64,000 bases of DNA from Chloroflexota bacterium (GTDB lineage Bacteria; Chloroflexota; UBA11872). The translations under genes were made by a program, and so were the position numbers. The notes beneath the pieces are model-generated. The model was given only the letters and a program-made list of their open reading frames with translations. It did not search any database and was not told the origin of the DNA. Of this stretch, positions 51,341 through 60,696 are shown one piece after another. Where the stretch lies: positions 1 through 64,000 of the forward strand of contig JAJEDE010000013.1 in NCBI GenBank assembly GCA_022821645.1, given 5' to 3'. Each line of letters starts with the position of its first letter. The stretch's first letter is position 1.

Positions 51341-53830
51341 GTGGAGGCGCAGCCAGGAGGGCGGGAACTGGTGGACACGGCAGATCTCTGCATGGCGCTG
51401 ATGCGGGCCGACTATGAGAATGAGGTTGTGGACCTTCTACGACAGGCGGGGTATTGGGAAGCCGATGAGTGCTGGCGTCTCCTCGGCGATGGAGAGAACA
51501 ACTTCGCGACGATCGGCAATCAGCAGAGCGAAGCAATCGCAGCGCTAGTCGAAAAAATCATCAATAGTATTGATGCGCGACTGACAAACGCTTGCCTCCT
51601 TGCTGAAATTGACCCGACGAGCGACAAGGCACCCCAGAGCATTCGCGAGGCCGTCGCACGTTTTTTCGAACCCTGGTTGCCCGACGGACGCGGCGACGGA
51701 CGCATCTCTGAGTGGTTAGACTCAGACGCGACGAGAGAAGGCCGCTTGCTTACCGTGGCGGCCACCGGCGCGATGCCGAGAAATGGAAATCCATCAATCA
51801 CAATTGCCGATCAAGGCGAAGGACAGACACCAGACGATTTTCCCAACACATTCATGTCTCTAGCGCACAACAATAAGCTTCGGATACCGTTTGTGCAGGG
51901 AAGATTCAACATGGGAGGGACAGGCGCGCTACAGTTTTGTGGAGTTGATCATCGTGTACAGCTTGTGGTTTCCCGACGCAACCAAGCCCTGCTTCCTGCA
52001 TCGCCAGGTGCTCGTGATCGAGAGTGGGGCTTCACTGTCGTACGTCGTGAACCTCCGCCTCCTGGCACGCGAAGCTCTGTCTACAAATATCTAGCGCCAG
52101 TGGATACGGACTTAGGCGGCGGGGTCCTTTCGTTCTTGGCAGACTCATGGCCAATCTTTCCCGAGGCGAATAACAAAGTAAGAAATGCGTATCATCGGAG
52201 ATCGGAATATGGTTCCTTGGTGAAGCTATATGAGTATGAGTGGCAAGGCACTAAGTCGAACATCGTATCCTCTGGAGGGGGATTGCTGAACAGAATCGGT
52301 GTAGGTCTTCCGGAGATTGCACTACCAGTTCGACTCTTTGAGTGCCGACCAGGATTTAGAGGACACGCTGGTAGTTTCGCAACAAATGCACTCGGACTAG
52401 TCGCGCGGCTCGAGCGCGACCGTGGGAGAAATCTTGAGCCTGCACCATTTGGATTGGTGAGTGGCGCAGTCGATCTTGCGGAACAGAGAATCACGATTCG
52501 TGCTTATGTCTTCCTAGCTGGAAAAGCAAGACAATATCGTCTTCCTAGGTACGGTTTAGTCTTTGCCATAAATGGACAGACCCACGGAGCGCTGTCGACA
52601 GACTTCTTTCGACGGAAGTCGGTACGAATGGGATATCTTGCCGATTCTCTGCTCGTGGTGGTCGACTGCACATCCATTGACGGCAAGATACGCGAAGACT
52701 TATTCATGAATAGTCGAGACAGGCTCAGAGATACGCCTCTCGCAAGGATGCTTGAGTCAAGGCTTGCCGAATTCCTGCGCCAGGATCCTACTCTTAGAGA
52801 GATTCAGAATCGGCGTCGTCAGGCTGCGATCACGGAGCGTCTAGAAGACGACAAGCCGCTCATTGACACACTACAAGATGTTCTGAGAAGGAACCCAACT
52901 TTTTCGAGGATTCTATTGCAAGGACAGAACATCCCGTCGCCGTTTAATCAAGGTGGAGGTAGCCGAAAGGGCGTGCATGACAAGTTCAATGGCAAGAGGA
53001 TTCCAACGTTCGTTCGCTTCAAAGGGAAGCGAACCGGCCAACAGCTGCTGCGCGAGGCGCGTGTGGGATCAGGCGTAAATGTGACGTTGGAGACGGATGC
53101 AGAGGATGAGTACTTCACACGATCTTCTGAGGCTGGGAACTTCGCATTCGAACGAAGAACGAACGAGGGATTCGTTGGCGCATCGGGCTGGACTATGACG
53201 GGTCCAAAGTCGGGAATCATACATTTGCGGCTTGATCCGCTCGTTGAAGTCGGCGAGGCAGATTATCGGATTAGGGTTATTGATCCGAGTCACCTCCGAT
53301 TCACTAACCGCCTTCGACTGATTGTGAAGGAGGAGGGTGGCAAAGAGGCAAGAAAGAAGCGCCGACATCGTCAACGGCGTCGTCGAAACGCGGTGCGAAA
53401 CGAAGACGAAGGACGTCTGGGAGGACGAGATGATCTAAATGTGCCAGAAATTGTCTTGGTCGAAAAGGCAGACTGGTGGAGACATGACTTTACCGAAGAG
53501 TCAGCTCTACGGGTTGAAGGTGTTGCGACGAATGGGACGTCAGAGACCGTGGCTGTCAAAGGTGAGAGAACATCGATCTACGATTTCTACGTCAATATTG
53601 ACAACAAGTATCTACTGTCTGAGCAGAAGGAAGATCCTCGGGACGGCGAGATAATAAGGAAACAGTTTGTCTATGGGATGGTCATTTTAGGCTTGGCAAT
53701 GGTGCAGAGAGCAAGCGATTCTTCTAACGGAGATGTCGAGCGCATGGTACGTCACTTCACTGCCGCAGTGGCTCCAATATTATTGCCGATGCTCCGAGAC
53801 GTTGGTGGGTTAGTGGGAGATGAGGATTAA
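51341..53830 (+). CDS. Large GHKL (Hsp90/MutL/MORC-like) ATPase, putative defence protein
   Basis: 829 residues from a GTG 2 nt after the upstream stop. The Bergerat ATP site is complete: N-box EAIAALVEKIINSIDARLTN (~67), G1 ITIADQGEGQTP (~155) and G2 GRFNMGGTGALQFCG (~188). The region from ~200 to 480 resembles the transducer part (lone basic residues, MNSRDRLRDTPLARMLESRL). A beta-rich domain (~550-660) follows, then a strongly basic linker (KKRRHRQRRRRNAVRNEDEG, ~673) and a C-terminal globular part (FYVNIDNKYLLSEQKEDPRD). MORC/MutL-like GHKL ATPases are known in some prokaryotic restriction-modification loci. No endonuclease motif is visible. Composition is AT-richer than the flanks, indicating transfer. 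Confidence 0.82.
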   Translation: MEAQPGGRELVDTADLCMALMRADYENEVVDLLRQAGYWEADECWRLLGDGENNFATIGNQQSEAIAALVEKIINSIDARLTNACLLAEIDPTSDKAPQSIREAVARFFEPWLPDGRGDGRISEWLDSDATREGRLLTVAATGAMPRNGNPSITIADQGEGQTPDDFPNTFMSLAHNNKLRIPFVQGRFNMGGTGALQFCGVDHRVQLVVSRRNQALLPASPGARDREWGFTVVRREPPPPGTRSSVYKYLAPVDTDLGGGVLSFLADSWPIFPEANNKVRNAYHRRSEYGSLVKLYEYEWQGTKSNIVSSGGGLLNRIGVGLPEIALPVRLFECRPGFRGHAGSFATNALGLVARLERDRGRNLEPAPFGLVSGAVDLAEQRITIRAYVFLAGKARQYRLPRYGLVFAINGQTHGALSTDFFRRKSVRMGYLADSLLVVVDCTSIDGKIREDLFMNSRDRLRDTPLARMLESRLAEFLRQDPTLREIQNRRRQAAITERLEDDKPLIDTLQDVLRRNPTFSRILLQGQNIPSPFNQGGGSRKGVHDKFNGKRIPTFVRFKGKRTGQQLLREARVGSGVNVTLETDAEDEYFTRSSEAGNFAFERRTNEGFVGASGWTMTGPKSGIIHLRLDPLVEVGEADYRIRVIDPSHLRFTNRLRLIVKEEGGKEARKKRRHRQRRRRNAVRNEDEGRLGGRDDLNVPEIVLVEKADWWRHDFTEESALRVEGVATNGTSETVAVKGERTSIYDFYVNIDNKYLLSEQKEDPRDGEIIRKQFVYGMVILGLAMVQRASDSSNGDVERMVRHFTAAVAPILLPMLRDVGGLVGDED

Positions 53831-55047
53831 GCTCCTTTGATGCAGTGAAAAAGCACTGCCTCCCTGGACGTGCCAGATGTCATGGACTTTCTCGAGTGAG
53901 CTTGGGTCCACCAACGGCGGCGTGGTACGGTTCGCCATAGCCGTTGGTCATTTGAGGTAACGTAGTCTGATGGGAGATGGAACTCTGCAAAACCCGCCGC
54001 CGACATGACGTCGAGGAATCTGGGTAACTGGATCTTCGGTCGTGGGAAGCCGATGACCTGCACGAGAACTGTCTGGTGGTTGACTATTTTCGATAGGTCT
54101 GAGTATGCTGCATGGAGCTTTTCAAAATAGATATCATCATTCGGATTTGATTTTGCAGACATCGTGTAGTGGGACAATCCTCTATTATCGTTGCAATTAG
54201 CGATCCAATAGGGCGCGGAGATTTCCAAGCGACTAAGGAGTTTCCAGCGATGGTAGAGAGTATATACCCCAGGATATGGGGGCGATGTGAGAACTAGATT
54301 TGGAGCCGTAGATCGCTGTAGCATTGGGTGGTCTGAAAGCCCAGGGAGGGATTCATCTAGCACTACTGGGGAAGCGTGTTGACTTGGTGGTTTCGGATAG
54401 AAGTCAGCTGCTACCTTCAGCATTCCTGTTCCGTGAGCAAGGAGAGCAGAACGAAATTCGCAAACAGTGGGGATCTGTTTCCCCATGTCGAGTGCCCACT
54501 GGGCAGTTCGAAGCAGGATACAGCGGCAGAATCTCTCGACGGCCTTGTCGGTAGTCGGTAGTGCGGCTAACGCTAATCGGATAACCTTCGAAACTCGCCA
54601 GGTGGATTTGGATTCAAGGTGTCGGAGGTAGCCTTGAGTGCGCCAGTTGTCCTCGGTTGGTGCAGGGCGGTTGACTTTGGCGTGAATGACAATGGTATCT
54701 AACCAATTTTGCGCAGTATGGATCTGTGACGACGTAAGGGGAGTAGTCTTTGCTTTAGTGACGAAAGTTGCAAGCGGATTTAGGTCGGATACCAAGGTGC
54801 GTCGATTGGCGAGCATTGCTTCGACTGCCGTGGTTCCACCTCCGACAAAGGGATCCAGGACAAGATCTCCCGGTTCAGTGAATACTTCGATGGCCGATCG
54901 GACAAACTCCGGAGAAAAACGCGCTGGGTAGCGATAGAACTCGTGAGGCGAGGCTGTCCGACGACGACCAAGAGATATCGGCGTCGACGAGAGCGCGGAT
55001 GCAACAAGGGGGTGGAGCCGCTTCGTTCTAAGTGGAGGTGTAATCAT
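53827..55047 (-). CDS. Site-specific DNA methyltransferase (amino-MTase)
   Basis: 406 residues. SAM motif I is VLDPFVGGGTTAVEA (~62), preceded by HEFYRYPARFSPEFVRSAIE. Catalytic motif IV is VLTSPPYPGVYTLYHRW (~251). TSPPY is typical of N4-cytosine or N6-adenine methyltransferases, and the I-before-IV order points to the alpha-like class. The variable ~150 residues between them may recognise the target. Its stop codon shares the palindrome TTAA with the stop of the convergent GHKL gene. It is probably the self-protecting modification enzyme of the same island; it is AT-rich like its partner. Confidence 0.88.
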   Translation of the reverse strand: MITPPLRTKRLHPLVASALSSTPISLGRRRTASPHEFYRYPARFSPEFVRSAIEVFTEPGDLVLDPFVGGGTTAVEAMLANRRTLVSDLNPLATFVTKAKTTPLTSSQIHTAQNWLDTIVIHAKVNRPAPTEDNWRTQGYLRHLESKSTWRVSKVIRLALAALPTTDKAVERFCRCILLRTAQWALDMGKQIPTVCEFRSALLAHGTGMLKVAADFYPKPPSQHASPVVLDESLPGLSDHPMLQRSTAPNLVLTSPPYPGVYTLYHRWKLLSRLEISAPYWIANCNDNRGLSHYTMSAKSNPNDDIYFEKLHAAYSDLSKIVNHQTVLVQVIGFPRPKIQLPRFLDVMSAAGFAEFHLPSDYVTSNDQRLWRTVPRRRWWTQAHSRKSMTSGTSREAVLFHCIKGA

Positions 55048-55068
55048 CTGGATATCAGAGGCTGAGTT

Positions 55069-56103
55069 TCACGACCGCTCCGGGTAGCCTCGGCGGCGGA
55101 GGGGGGTGCGGGGTTTGACTTCGGGGTTGACGGTGTCGCGGGGCCAGTAGCCCTGGGCGACCCAGGCCATTTGTTCGGCGGAGCCCTGGCCGACGCGGTG
55201 GACGCTGACGGAGGTTGAGCCGCCGATGTGGGGGGTCCAGACGACGTTGGGGAGGTTGATCAGGGGGGTGTCGGGGGTGGGCGGTTCGGACTCGAAGACG
55301 TCGATGCCGGCGGCCGCGATGGCGCCGGACTCCAGCGCCGACACCAATGCCGCTTCGTCCACGATGGGGCCGCGCGAGACGTTGATCAGCGCGGCGGTGG
55401 GCTTCATCCGCGCCAACAGGTCGGCGTCCACGAAGTGGTGGGTGCGGGGCGTGTAGGGCAGGTGGACCGAGACGATGTCTCCCTGCTCGAAGGCCTCGTG
55501 CAGGCCCACGAGTTCCACGCCCAGGCCCTGGGCTTCCCAGGGCGAGACGGTGGGCGCGTAGGCGATGCAGCGAGTGCCGAAGGCCTGGGCGCGCACGGCT
55601 ACGGCGCGGCCGATCCGACCCAGCCCGATCAGGGCCAGGGTGCTGGCGCGCATGTCGCCGATGTGGTCGATCCGGCGTTCCCACTCCGCAATGCCGCGAT
55701 GCCCAGCCTCCCACTCGCTCAGAATCCGCGGAATGCGACGCACCGCTCCGAGGATCAGGTACAGCGCCGTGTCGGCCGTCTGCTCGGTGGCGAAGGTGGG
55801 GATGTTGCCCACCACCACGCCGGCGGCGGTGGCGGCCTCGATGTCCACGTGGTCCACGCCCACGGTCGGCGCGATGACACCCAGCAGGTCGGGCAGCTCG
55901 TCGAAGGTGTGCAAGCGGTAGTGCCCATGCGAGTAGATGACGCCCTGGTAGCCGGACAGGCGCTCCACCGCTTCCTCGTCACTGGTCGGCGCCGGCACCA
56001 CGTCCAGCGTCGCACCAATGGCGTCCAGCGGTTGGCGGTGTTCAACGACCCGCTCGTGGCGCAGGCCGTCGGTCAGGGCAACTCGGAAGGAATCGTTGGG
56101 CAT
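55069..56103 (-). CDS. D-2-hydroxyacid dehydrogenase, NAD-binding
   Basis: 344 residues. NAD-binding loop LALIGLGRIGRAVAVRAQAF, catalytic Arg in LINVSRGPIVDEAAL, the Glu in DVFESEPP and the His in VVWTPHIGGSTS are all present. Members reduce 2-keto acids or oxidise D-2-hydroxyacids (phosphoglycerate, glycerate, glyoxylate); there is no ACT domain, so this is not a typical SerA. GC-rich composition resumes here after the island. Confidence 0.92.
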   Translation of the reverse strand: MPNDSFRVALTDGLRHERVVEHRQPLDAIGATLDVVPAPTSDEEAVERLSGYQGVIYSHGHYRLHTFDELPDLLGVIAPTVGVDHVDIEAATAAGVVVGNIPTFATEQTADTALYLILGAVRRIPRILSEWEAGHRGIAEWERRIDHIGDMRASTLALIGLGRIGRAVAVRAQAFGTRCIAYAPTVSPWEAQGLGVELVGLHEAFEQGDIVSVHLPYTPRTHHFVDADLLARMKPTAALINVSRGPIVDEAALVSALESGAIAAAGIDVFESEPPTPDTPLINLPNVVWTPHIGGSTSVSVHRVGQGSAEQMAWVAQGYWPRDTVNPEVKPRTPLRRRGYPERS

Positions 56104-56179
56104 TTGCGAGCGGCCTCGCGCGGTCAGGACGCCGAACCGTAGCGCATCAGCCAGTCATCACGCGCGGCCAGCTTCAGGT

Positions 56180-56605
56180 CTACAAGCCGCCGGCCTCGTT
56201 CCATATATGGCGGCCGGTGGCCAGGGCGAGGACCACGAAGAGCGCGTTGACCAGCGGGAAGTAGACCAGGTGGGCCGTCACCGCATCGCCGGTCTCGCTG
56301 GAGGGGTTCAACGTCCAGTACCACTCCCAGAGCATCAGCATGACCAACACGATGGCGCCGTAGTAGGCGAAGCTGCCTCGCAGGTATTCCACGGCGCCGA
56401 CGTCGGCGCGGGCCGGGTCGCGTCGCCGTTGGAACCCCACCACCAGGATCACCATCGCCGCGGCGACCATGAACCAGTTCAGGATGCGCCAGACCGGGTA
56501 ATCGGTGGTTCCGTCGTTATAGACCGGCGTCAGGATGAAGTTCACGGCCACAGCAATCCCGATAGCCACCAGATAGAACGCCAGCAGCCGCTTCGCTACG
56601 GCCAT
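56180..56605 (-). CDS. Small four-helix membrane protein, unknown
   Basis: 141 residues with four hydrophobic helices (LLAFYLVAIGIAVAVNFILT, ILNWFMVAAAMVILVVGF, SFAYYGAIVLVMLMLWEWYW, FPLVNALFVVLALATG). No family is recognised. It stands alone between divergent and convergent neighbours. Confidence 0.7.
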   Translation of the reverse strand: MAVAKRLLAFYLVAIGIAVAVNFILTPVYNDGTTDYPVWRILNWFMVAAAMVILVVGFQRRRDPARADVGAVEYLRGSFAYYGAIVLVMLMLWEWYWTLNPSSETGDAVTAHLVYFPLVNALFVVLALATGRHIWNEAGGL

Positions 56606-56858
56606 GAGAACCGGGTCCTCGCCAAATTGATCACGGCGGACTCCGCCAAGACGAAGTCCACCGGATCACCGCCCGGCACCAGTCTATGCCTTTGCTTGAC
56701 CTGCAACCGGGACCGCCCGAGATATCGTCCACAGAAGTCGCGGCGGGAAGCGCGCCCAGGCGCGATATTGTCGAGCCGCCTGGACACGTTGCCGGCCAAC
56801 CTCGGCTGCGCAGCAGTCGCCGCCTCCGACTACCGGACGAGATGCAGGAGCGCTGGGA

Positions 56859-57398
56859 GTGCCCGACGAAGTCGTTGCTTGCGACGCGGATTGGACTCTT
56901 GAATCAGAGCGGCTCGAACTGGCTCCAATGGTGGAAGACGACAGCGATGCGCTCTTTGCGTTGCTGAAGGATCCTGGGATCCACGTCTTTACGGGAGGGC
57001 AGCCGCCTGCAAGCGCGGACGAGGTGAGAGCAAAGATCCGACGCCGGGAATCCCGCCAATCGCCCGAAGGCGACGAGTTATGGCTGAACTGGACCTTGCG
57101 GTTGAAGGACGACCGGACCGTCGTGGGCTATGTGCAGGCCGGAGTGACGGAGGGCCAGGCCGACATGGCGTGGGTCATCGGTGGTGCGTTCCAGCGACAA
57201 GGCTTCGGCTCGGAGGCGAGCCGCCGCGTGTTGAGGTGGCTTTGGCACCATCTTCAACTGCATGAGGTCCGCGCCAAGATTCACCCGGAGCACATTGCTT
57301 CTCGCAGGGTGGCGCGATCCGTCGGTCTGAGGCCTACCGGGGAGCGTACGGACGACGGAGAGGACGTCTGGCGGGCCACGTTCGTTGCCCCCCAGTGA
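56859..57398 (+). CDS. GNAT family N-acetyltransferase
   Basis: 179 residues from a GTG with AGGAG upstream. The RimJ/RimL-like pattern is visible: LESERLELAPMVEDDSDALF at the start and the acetyl-CoA loop WVIGGAFQRQGFGSEASRRV (Q-x-x-G-x-G/A). The end segment HPEHIASRRVARSVGLRPTG is characteristic. The acceptor is unknown. Its stop overlaps the exonuclease start as GTGA. Confidence 0.88.
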   Translation: MPDEVVACDADWTLESERLELAPMVEDDSDALFALLKDPGIHVFTGGQPPASADEVRAKIRRRESRQSPEGDELWLNWTLRLKDDRTVVGYVQAGVTEGQADMAWVIGGAFQRQGFGSEASRRVLRWLWHHLQLHEVRAKIHPEHIASRRVARSVGLRPTGERTDDGEDVWRATFVAPQ

Positions 57399-58243
57399 AT
57401 CGTGAGCGTCGCGTCGTGAACCTGCCGCCCCTGGTCATCGTCGACGGCATGAACCTGCTCTGGCGGGCCGCCTACGGATTCCCGGCGCGAATCCGGGACA
57501 GCGAAGGCGAGGACGTGACACCCGCGTTCGGATTTTTCGCTCTGCTTCGGAAGGCCATCCACGGCCTGATGCCGTGCGAGGCGGTGGTGGTCTTTGATGG
57601 GGAGGGCGCGTCGGATGCGCGCGTGGAGATGGCGCCGGACTACAAGGCAAACCGAGCCGGCGCGGACTACTCGCACCTGGCGTGGCTGCCGACGATTTAC
57701 GAAGGACTGCGGACCATTGGCCTCGAGCATGAGGAGACGTCCGGCACCGAGGCCGACGATGTAATCGCGGAGCTTGTCCGCAGGGTTGGAGCGAGCCGGG
57801 CCAGTGTCATCGTGTCGACGGATCGTGACTTCTACCAGCTACTCAGCGATCAGGTGGCGATTGCAAACACCATGCGCAAGAGCTCGGACCAGATCGTGGA
57901 CGGCGATGAAATCCGCATACGCTTCGGCGTTGAACCCTGGCAGTGGTGCGACTACATGGCCCTGGTCGGGGACACCTCGGACAACATTCCGGGCGTACGC
58001 GGCATCGGGCCCAAGCGCGCCGCGGCGGCGCTGGCCGGCGGGCAGGTTCTGGAGAACCTCAACGACGTCGTCGAGCAGGCGTGGTGGGGACGCTATCTCG
58101 TCGGCAGCACCGACGCCGCATTGAAGTCACGCGATCTGATCCGGTTCGCTCCGGACGTCCAGACGTCAGTCCGGATCACCGGTCGCGAGTCCCGGCCCCT
58201 TCCCCTCGCCGCCGACCTGCTCAGAACTATTGGCGTCTGGTAG
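57395..58243 (+). CDS. 5'-3' exonuclease (PolA N-terminal / FEN-like)
   Basis: 282 residues from a GTG in a GTGA overlap. It contains only the FEN-like nuclease found at the N-terminus of PolA. Metal-binding segments: VIVDGMNLLWRAAYGFPAR, AVVVFDGEG, DYKANRA, ETSGTEADDVIAEL, VSTDRDFYQLL and LVGDTSDNIPGVRGIGPKRA with the helix-hairpin-helix. Such stand-alone nucleases remove RNA primers or flaps in replication and repair. Confidence 0.93.
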   Translation: MNRERRVVNLPPLVIVDGMNLLWRAAYGFPARIRDSEGEDVTPAFGFFALLRKAIHGLMPCEAVVVFDGEGASDARVEMAPDYKANRAGADYSHLAWLPTIYEGLRTIGLEHEETSGTEADDVIAELVRRVGASRASVIVSTDRDFYQLLSDQVAIANTMRKSSDQIVDGDEIRIRFGVEPWQWCDYMALVGDTSDNIPGVRGIGPKRAAAALAGGQVLENLNDVVEQAWWGRYLVGSTDAALKSRDLIRFAPDVQTSVRITGRESRPLPLAADLLRTIGVW

Positions 58244-58250
58244 CGGGCGG

Positions 58251-58955
58251 TCAGCGCTGCGAGGCCAACGCCGGCAGATCGCTGAGCCGCGCAATCGTGG
58301 GGACGCCCGCTGGTGCACCACCCCTGCCGCGCGGATCAAACCAGACGCCCGTCAGCCCGGCGTCGCGGGCCCCCAGCGCGTCCACGTCCAATCGATCTCC
58401 TACGTGCATGCAGCCCGACGGCGACGCGCCCACGGCGTCGCAGGCCGCCTGGAAGATCTCCGATTGCGGCTTCGCGACGCCGATGTCTCCGGAGATCACC
58501 ACGACAGCGAAGCGATCCCGGATGCCGACCGACGCGAGCTTTTGACGCTGCTGCGTTGACGACCCGTTGCTGATGACTCCAAGGCGAAACCCAGCCAACG
58601 CGTCCAGGGTTTCGATTGCATCCGGAAGGAGCCGCCGGGCCCCTTCTTTGCACTCCTCGTAGGCGGTGTGAACCGCGTCAACTTCGGCGTCGGGCATTTG
58701 GCCTGGTGCGAGACCGAAAAGATCCCGAATCCGTGCGCGGCGTTGGCCGATGAACGAGGTTTCGCCGCGCAGGAAGCGATTGAAGTGGTGGTCCAGCAGC
58801 GTGTTCCAGCGCTGCATCAGATGTTCGTCGGCGCCATCCAGCCGATCTCGGTACTTGTCGAAGACGCCCGCCGCGCCGGCTCGCGTTGCCGCGGCGTCAT
58901 CGATCAGCGTGTCGTCGATGTCAAAGAACACGGCCTGGATGGGCGATGCCGCCAT
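58251..58955 (-). CDS. HAD-family hydrolase
   Basis: 234 residues. HAD motif I AVFFDIDDTLIDD (nucleophile Asp), motif II GVISNGSS, motif III Lys in GDIGVAKPQSEIFQAAC and motif IV MHVGDRLDVDALGARDAGL are all present. The ~100-residue helical cap after motif I resembles YjjG/phosphoglycolate phosphatase-type enzymes. Substrate unknown. It converges with the exonuclease. Confidence 0.93.
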   Translation of the reverse strand: MAASPIQAVFFDIDDTLIDDAAATRAGAAGVFDKYRDRLDGADEHLMQRWNTLLDHHFNRFLRGETSFIGQRRARIRDLFGLAPGQMPDAEVDAVHTAYEECKEGARRLLPDAIETLDALAGFRLGVISNGSSTQQRQKLASVGIRDRFAVVVISGDIGVAKPQSEIFQAACDAVGASPSGCMHVGDRLDVDALGARDAGLTGVWFDPRGRGGAPAGVPTIARLSDLPALASQR

Positions 58956-59132
58956 TTCACCCCGTCGTGAAGAACGAATTGCTGAACGCCAACTTGCATG
59001 ACACCGCGATCCCTCGCGCAGTGTCGATGCAGGGGGCTGTCAACGAAGCTGGCGGACCGGCCCGTAGATCAAGGGGCATGAGCGGGGGCGCTACGCTCGT
59101 TCCCGTGTCCGGTTTCTTACCTGGTGCGCCGC

Positions 59133-59912
59133 ATGCGGATCTGTCTGATCGGCGACACCCACGGCTTCGTGCCGGGCCTCGAAGCGGCGCTTGAGGCTGG
59201 CAAGCGGTACGCGCCCGATCTCATCGTTCACTGCGGCGACTTCCTGACGTCGCCGTTTTCGCCGGATCCGCCGGGCGAGACGATTGAACTGCTGCGCGCG
59301 GAGGGCGTCAGGGTCATCTTCGGCAACAACGAGGCGTATTTGCGCGACTGGGGGACGCCGCGTTGGGAAGCGACGGTGGCCGAACGCAGGCGGCGTCCCG
59401 ACTCGCCCGACTATTTCCTGTCGCTGATCCAACAGGGGCAGGCCGAGCTCAGTCCCGCGGAGCTTGCGTGGCTTCGAGCGTTGCCTGATGAGCTTTCGCT
59501 GGATGGGGCGCGGCGGGGCGACGTTTACGTCTGCCACGGCATGCCCGGCAACCCGTTCTCGACGACCTGGGACACGGACCCGGCGTTCACGCCAGAATTC
59601 ACCGCCGAGGAAATTGACGCGGCGCTCTCCCACCCCGCCGTCGCCTCGGCCGACCTCATCCTGTGCGGCCACACCCCGGGTCCCACTTTGCTCCGCGCGG
59701 CGCTGCCCAACGGCCGAACGGCGCTGGTCGTTCGAAGCTCAGGCCACCTGCCGGGTGAGGGACCCGGCCCGTGGTACCAGGGCATCTGCGTGCTGACCGA
59801 CCGCGGAGGTCCGCTCTCCGGGTTCGCGCGCTGGAGTATTGAGTACAAGTGGGCGCCGTTTGAGCCCCGCGACCCGAATTGGCCGGGCCTGGCAAGGGGC
59901 CCAACAGTCTGA
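59133..59912 (+). CDS. Metallophosphoesterase (YfcE/MJ0936-like)
   Basis: 259 residues from the ATG at 59133 (a GTG at 59124 is possible). Dimetal site: LIGDTHGFVPGL, VHCGDFLTS, FGNNEAYL, VCHGMPG and LCGHTPGPTL. This is a second calcineurin-like phosphoesterase in the window, not closely similar to the one at 28.5 kb. The stop overlaps the next start (TGATG). Confidence 0.9.
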   Translation: MRICLIGDTHGFVPGLEAALEAGKRYAPDLIVHCGDFLTSPFSPDPPGETIELLRAEGVRVIFGNNEAYLRDWGTPRWEATVAERRRRPDSPDYFLSLIQQGQAELSPAELAWLRALPDELSLDGARRGDVYVCHGMPGNPFSTTWDTDPAFTPEFTAEEIDAALSHPAVASADLILCGHTPGPTLLRAALPNGRTALVVRSSGHLPGEGPGPWYQGICVLTDRGGPLSGFARWSIEYKWAPFEPRDPNWPGLARGPTV

Positions 59913-60604
59913 TGTCGGCCTACGACCCGATTGCGGATTGGTACGCGGCACAGGCACGGTCAGGTTCGCTGCGACGGTTCCTCGATTACCTGGCTCGCGG
60001 TCTCCTCGAGATGGCAGGCGACGTGTCCGGCACGAGCGTCCTGGACGCGGGCTGCGGTGAAGGGCACGTGGCGCGGCTGTTCGCGAGCCGCGGAGCCAAG
60101 GTTGTGGGCGTGGACATCTCGCTGCGGCTCCTGGAGCACGCACGGGAACTCGAGGCGCGGGATCCGCACGGGATCGAGTTCGTGGAGAGCGACCTGGGCA
60201 GGGGGCTGCCTTCTCACAGCGGCGCGTTTGACCTGGCGACGGCGAACATGATGCTCGACGACTGCGAGGACCTGGCAGGTGTCTTAGGTGGGATAGCCGA
60301 CGCCCTCAGGCCCGGCGGCCGCCTGCTGCTGTCGATGAACAACCCCTACGCGCTCGCCGCGCGCGGCAAGGTGGACGACTATTTTGCTTCGGGAAAGCTC
60401 TCCCAGACGTTCGGTACGGAGCAGGCCGAGTTTGAAGTCCCGTTCTACTACCGGACGTTCGAGGCGTGGGTGGCGGCGTTTCGGCGGGCGGGGTTCCTGA
60501 TTGGCAGGCTGGTGGACGTTCCGCCCGACCCAGGCGACCCGCATCTGCCGGACGATCCGGTGCCCAAGATCATGTTGGTGGAACTGATCCGGCGCCCGGC
60601 GTAA
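59912..60604 (+). CDS. Class I SAM-dependent methyltransferase
   Basis: 230 residues from an ATG overlapping the upstream stop. Motif I VLDAGCGEGHVARLFASRGA, post-I VVGVDIS and NMMLDDCEDLAGVLGGIADA, followed by RPGGRLLLSMNNPY, are typical of UbiE/small-molecule methyltransferases. Substrate unknown. Confidence 0.9.
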   Translation: MSAYDPIADWYAAQARSGSLRRFLDYLARGLLEMAGDVSGTSVLDAGCGEGHVARLFASRGAKVVGVDISLRLLEHARELEARDPHGIEFVESDLGRGLPSHSGAFDLATANMMLDDCEDLAGVLGGIADALRPGGRLLLSMNNPYALAARGKVDDYFASGKLSQTFGTEQAEFEVPFYYRTFEAWVAAFRRAGFLIGRLVDVPPDPGDPHLPDDPVPKIMLVELIRRPA

Positions 60605-60696
60605 ACGTTGCTCGCCGCCCAGGTGTGGGCTGATCCGCTAACTCCTGGTCGAGGTGATCGACGTTGCCTCGTCGCGTCACGGTGACGGGCTTGTGA

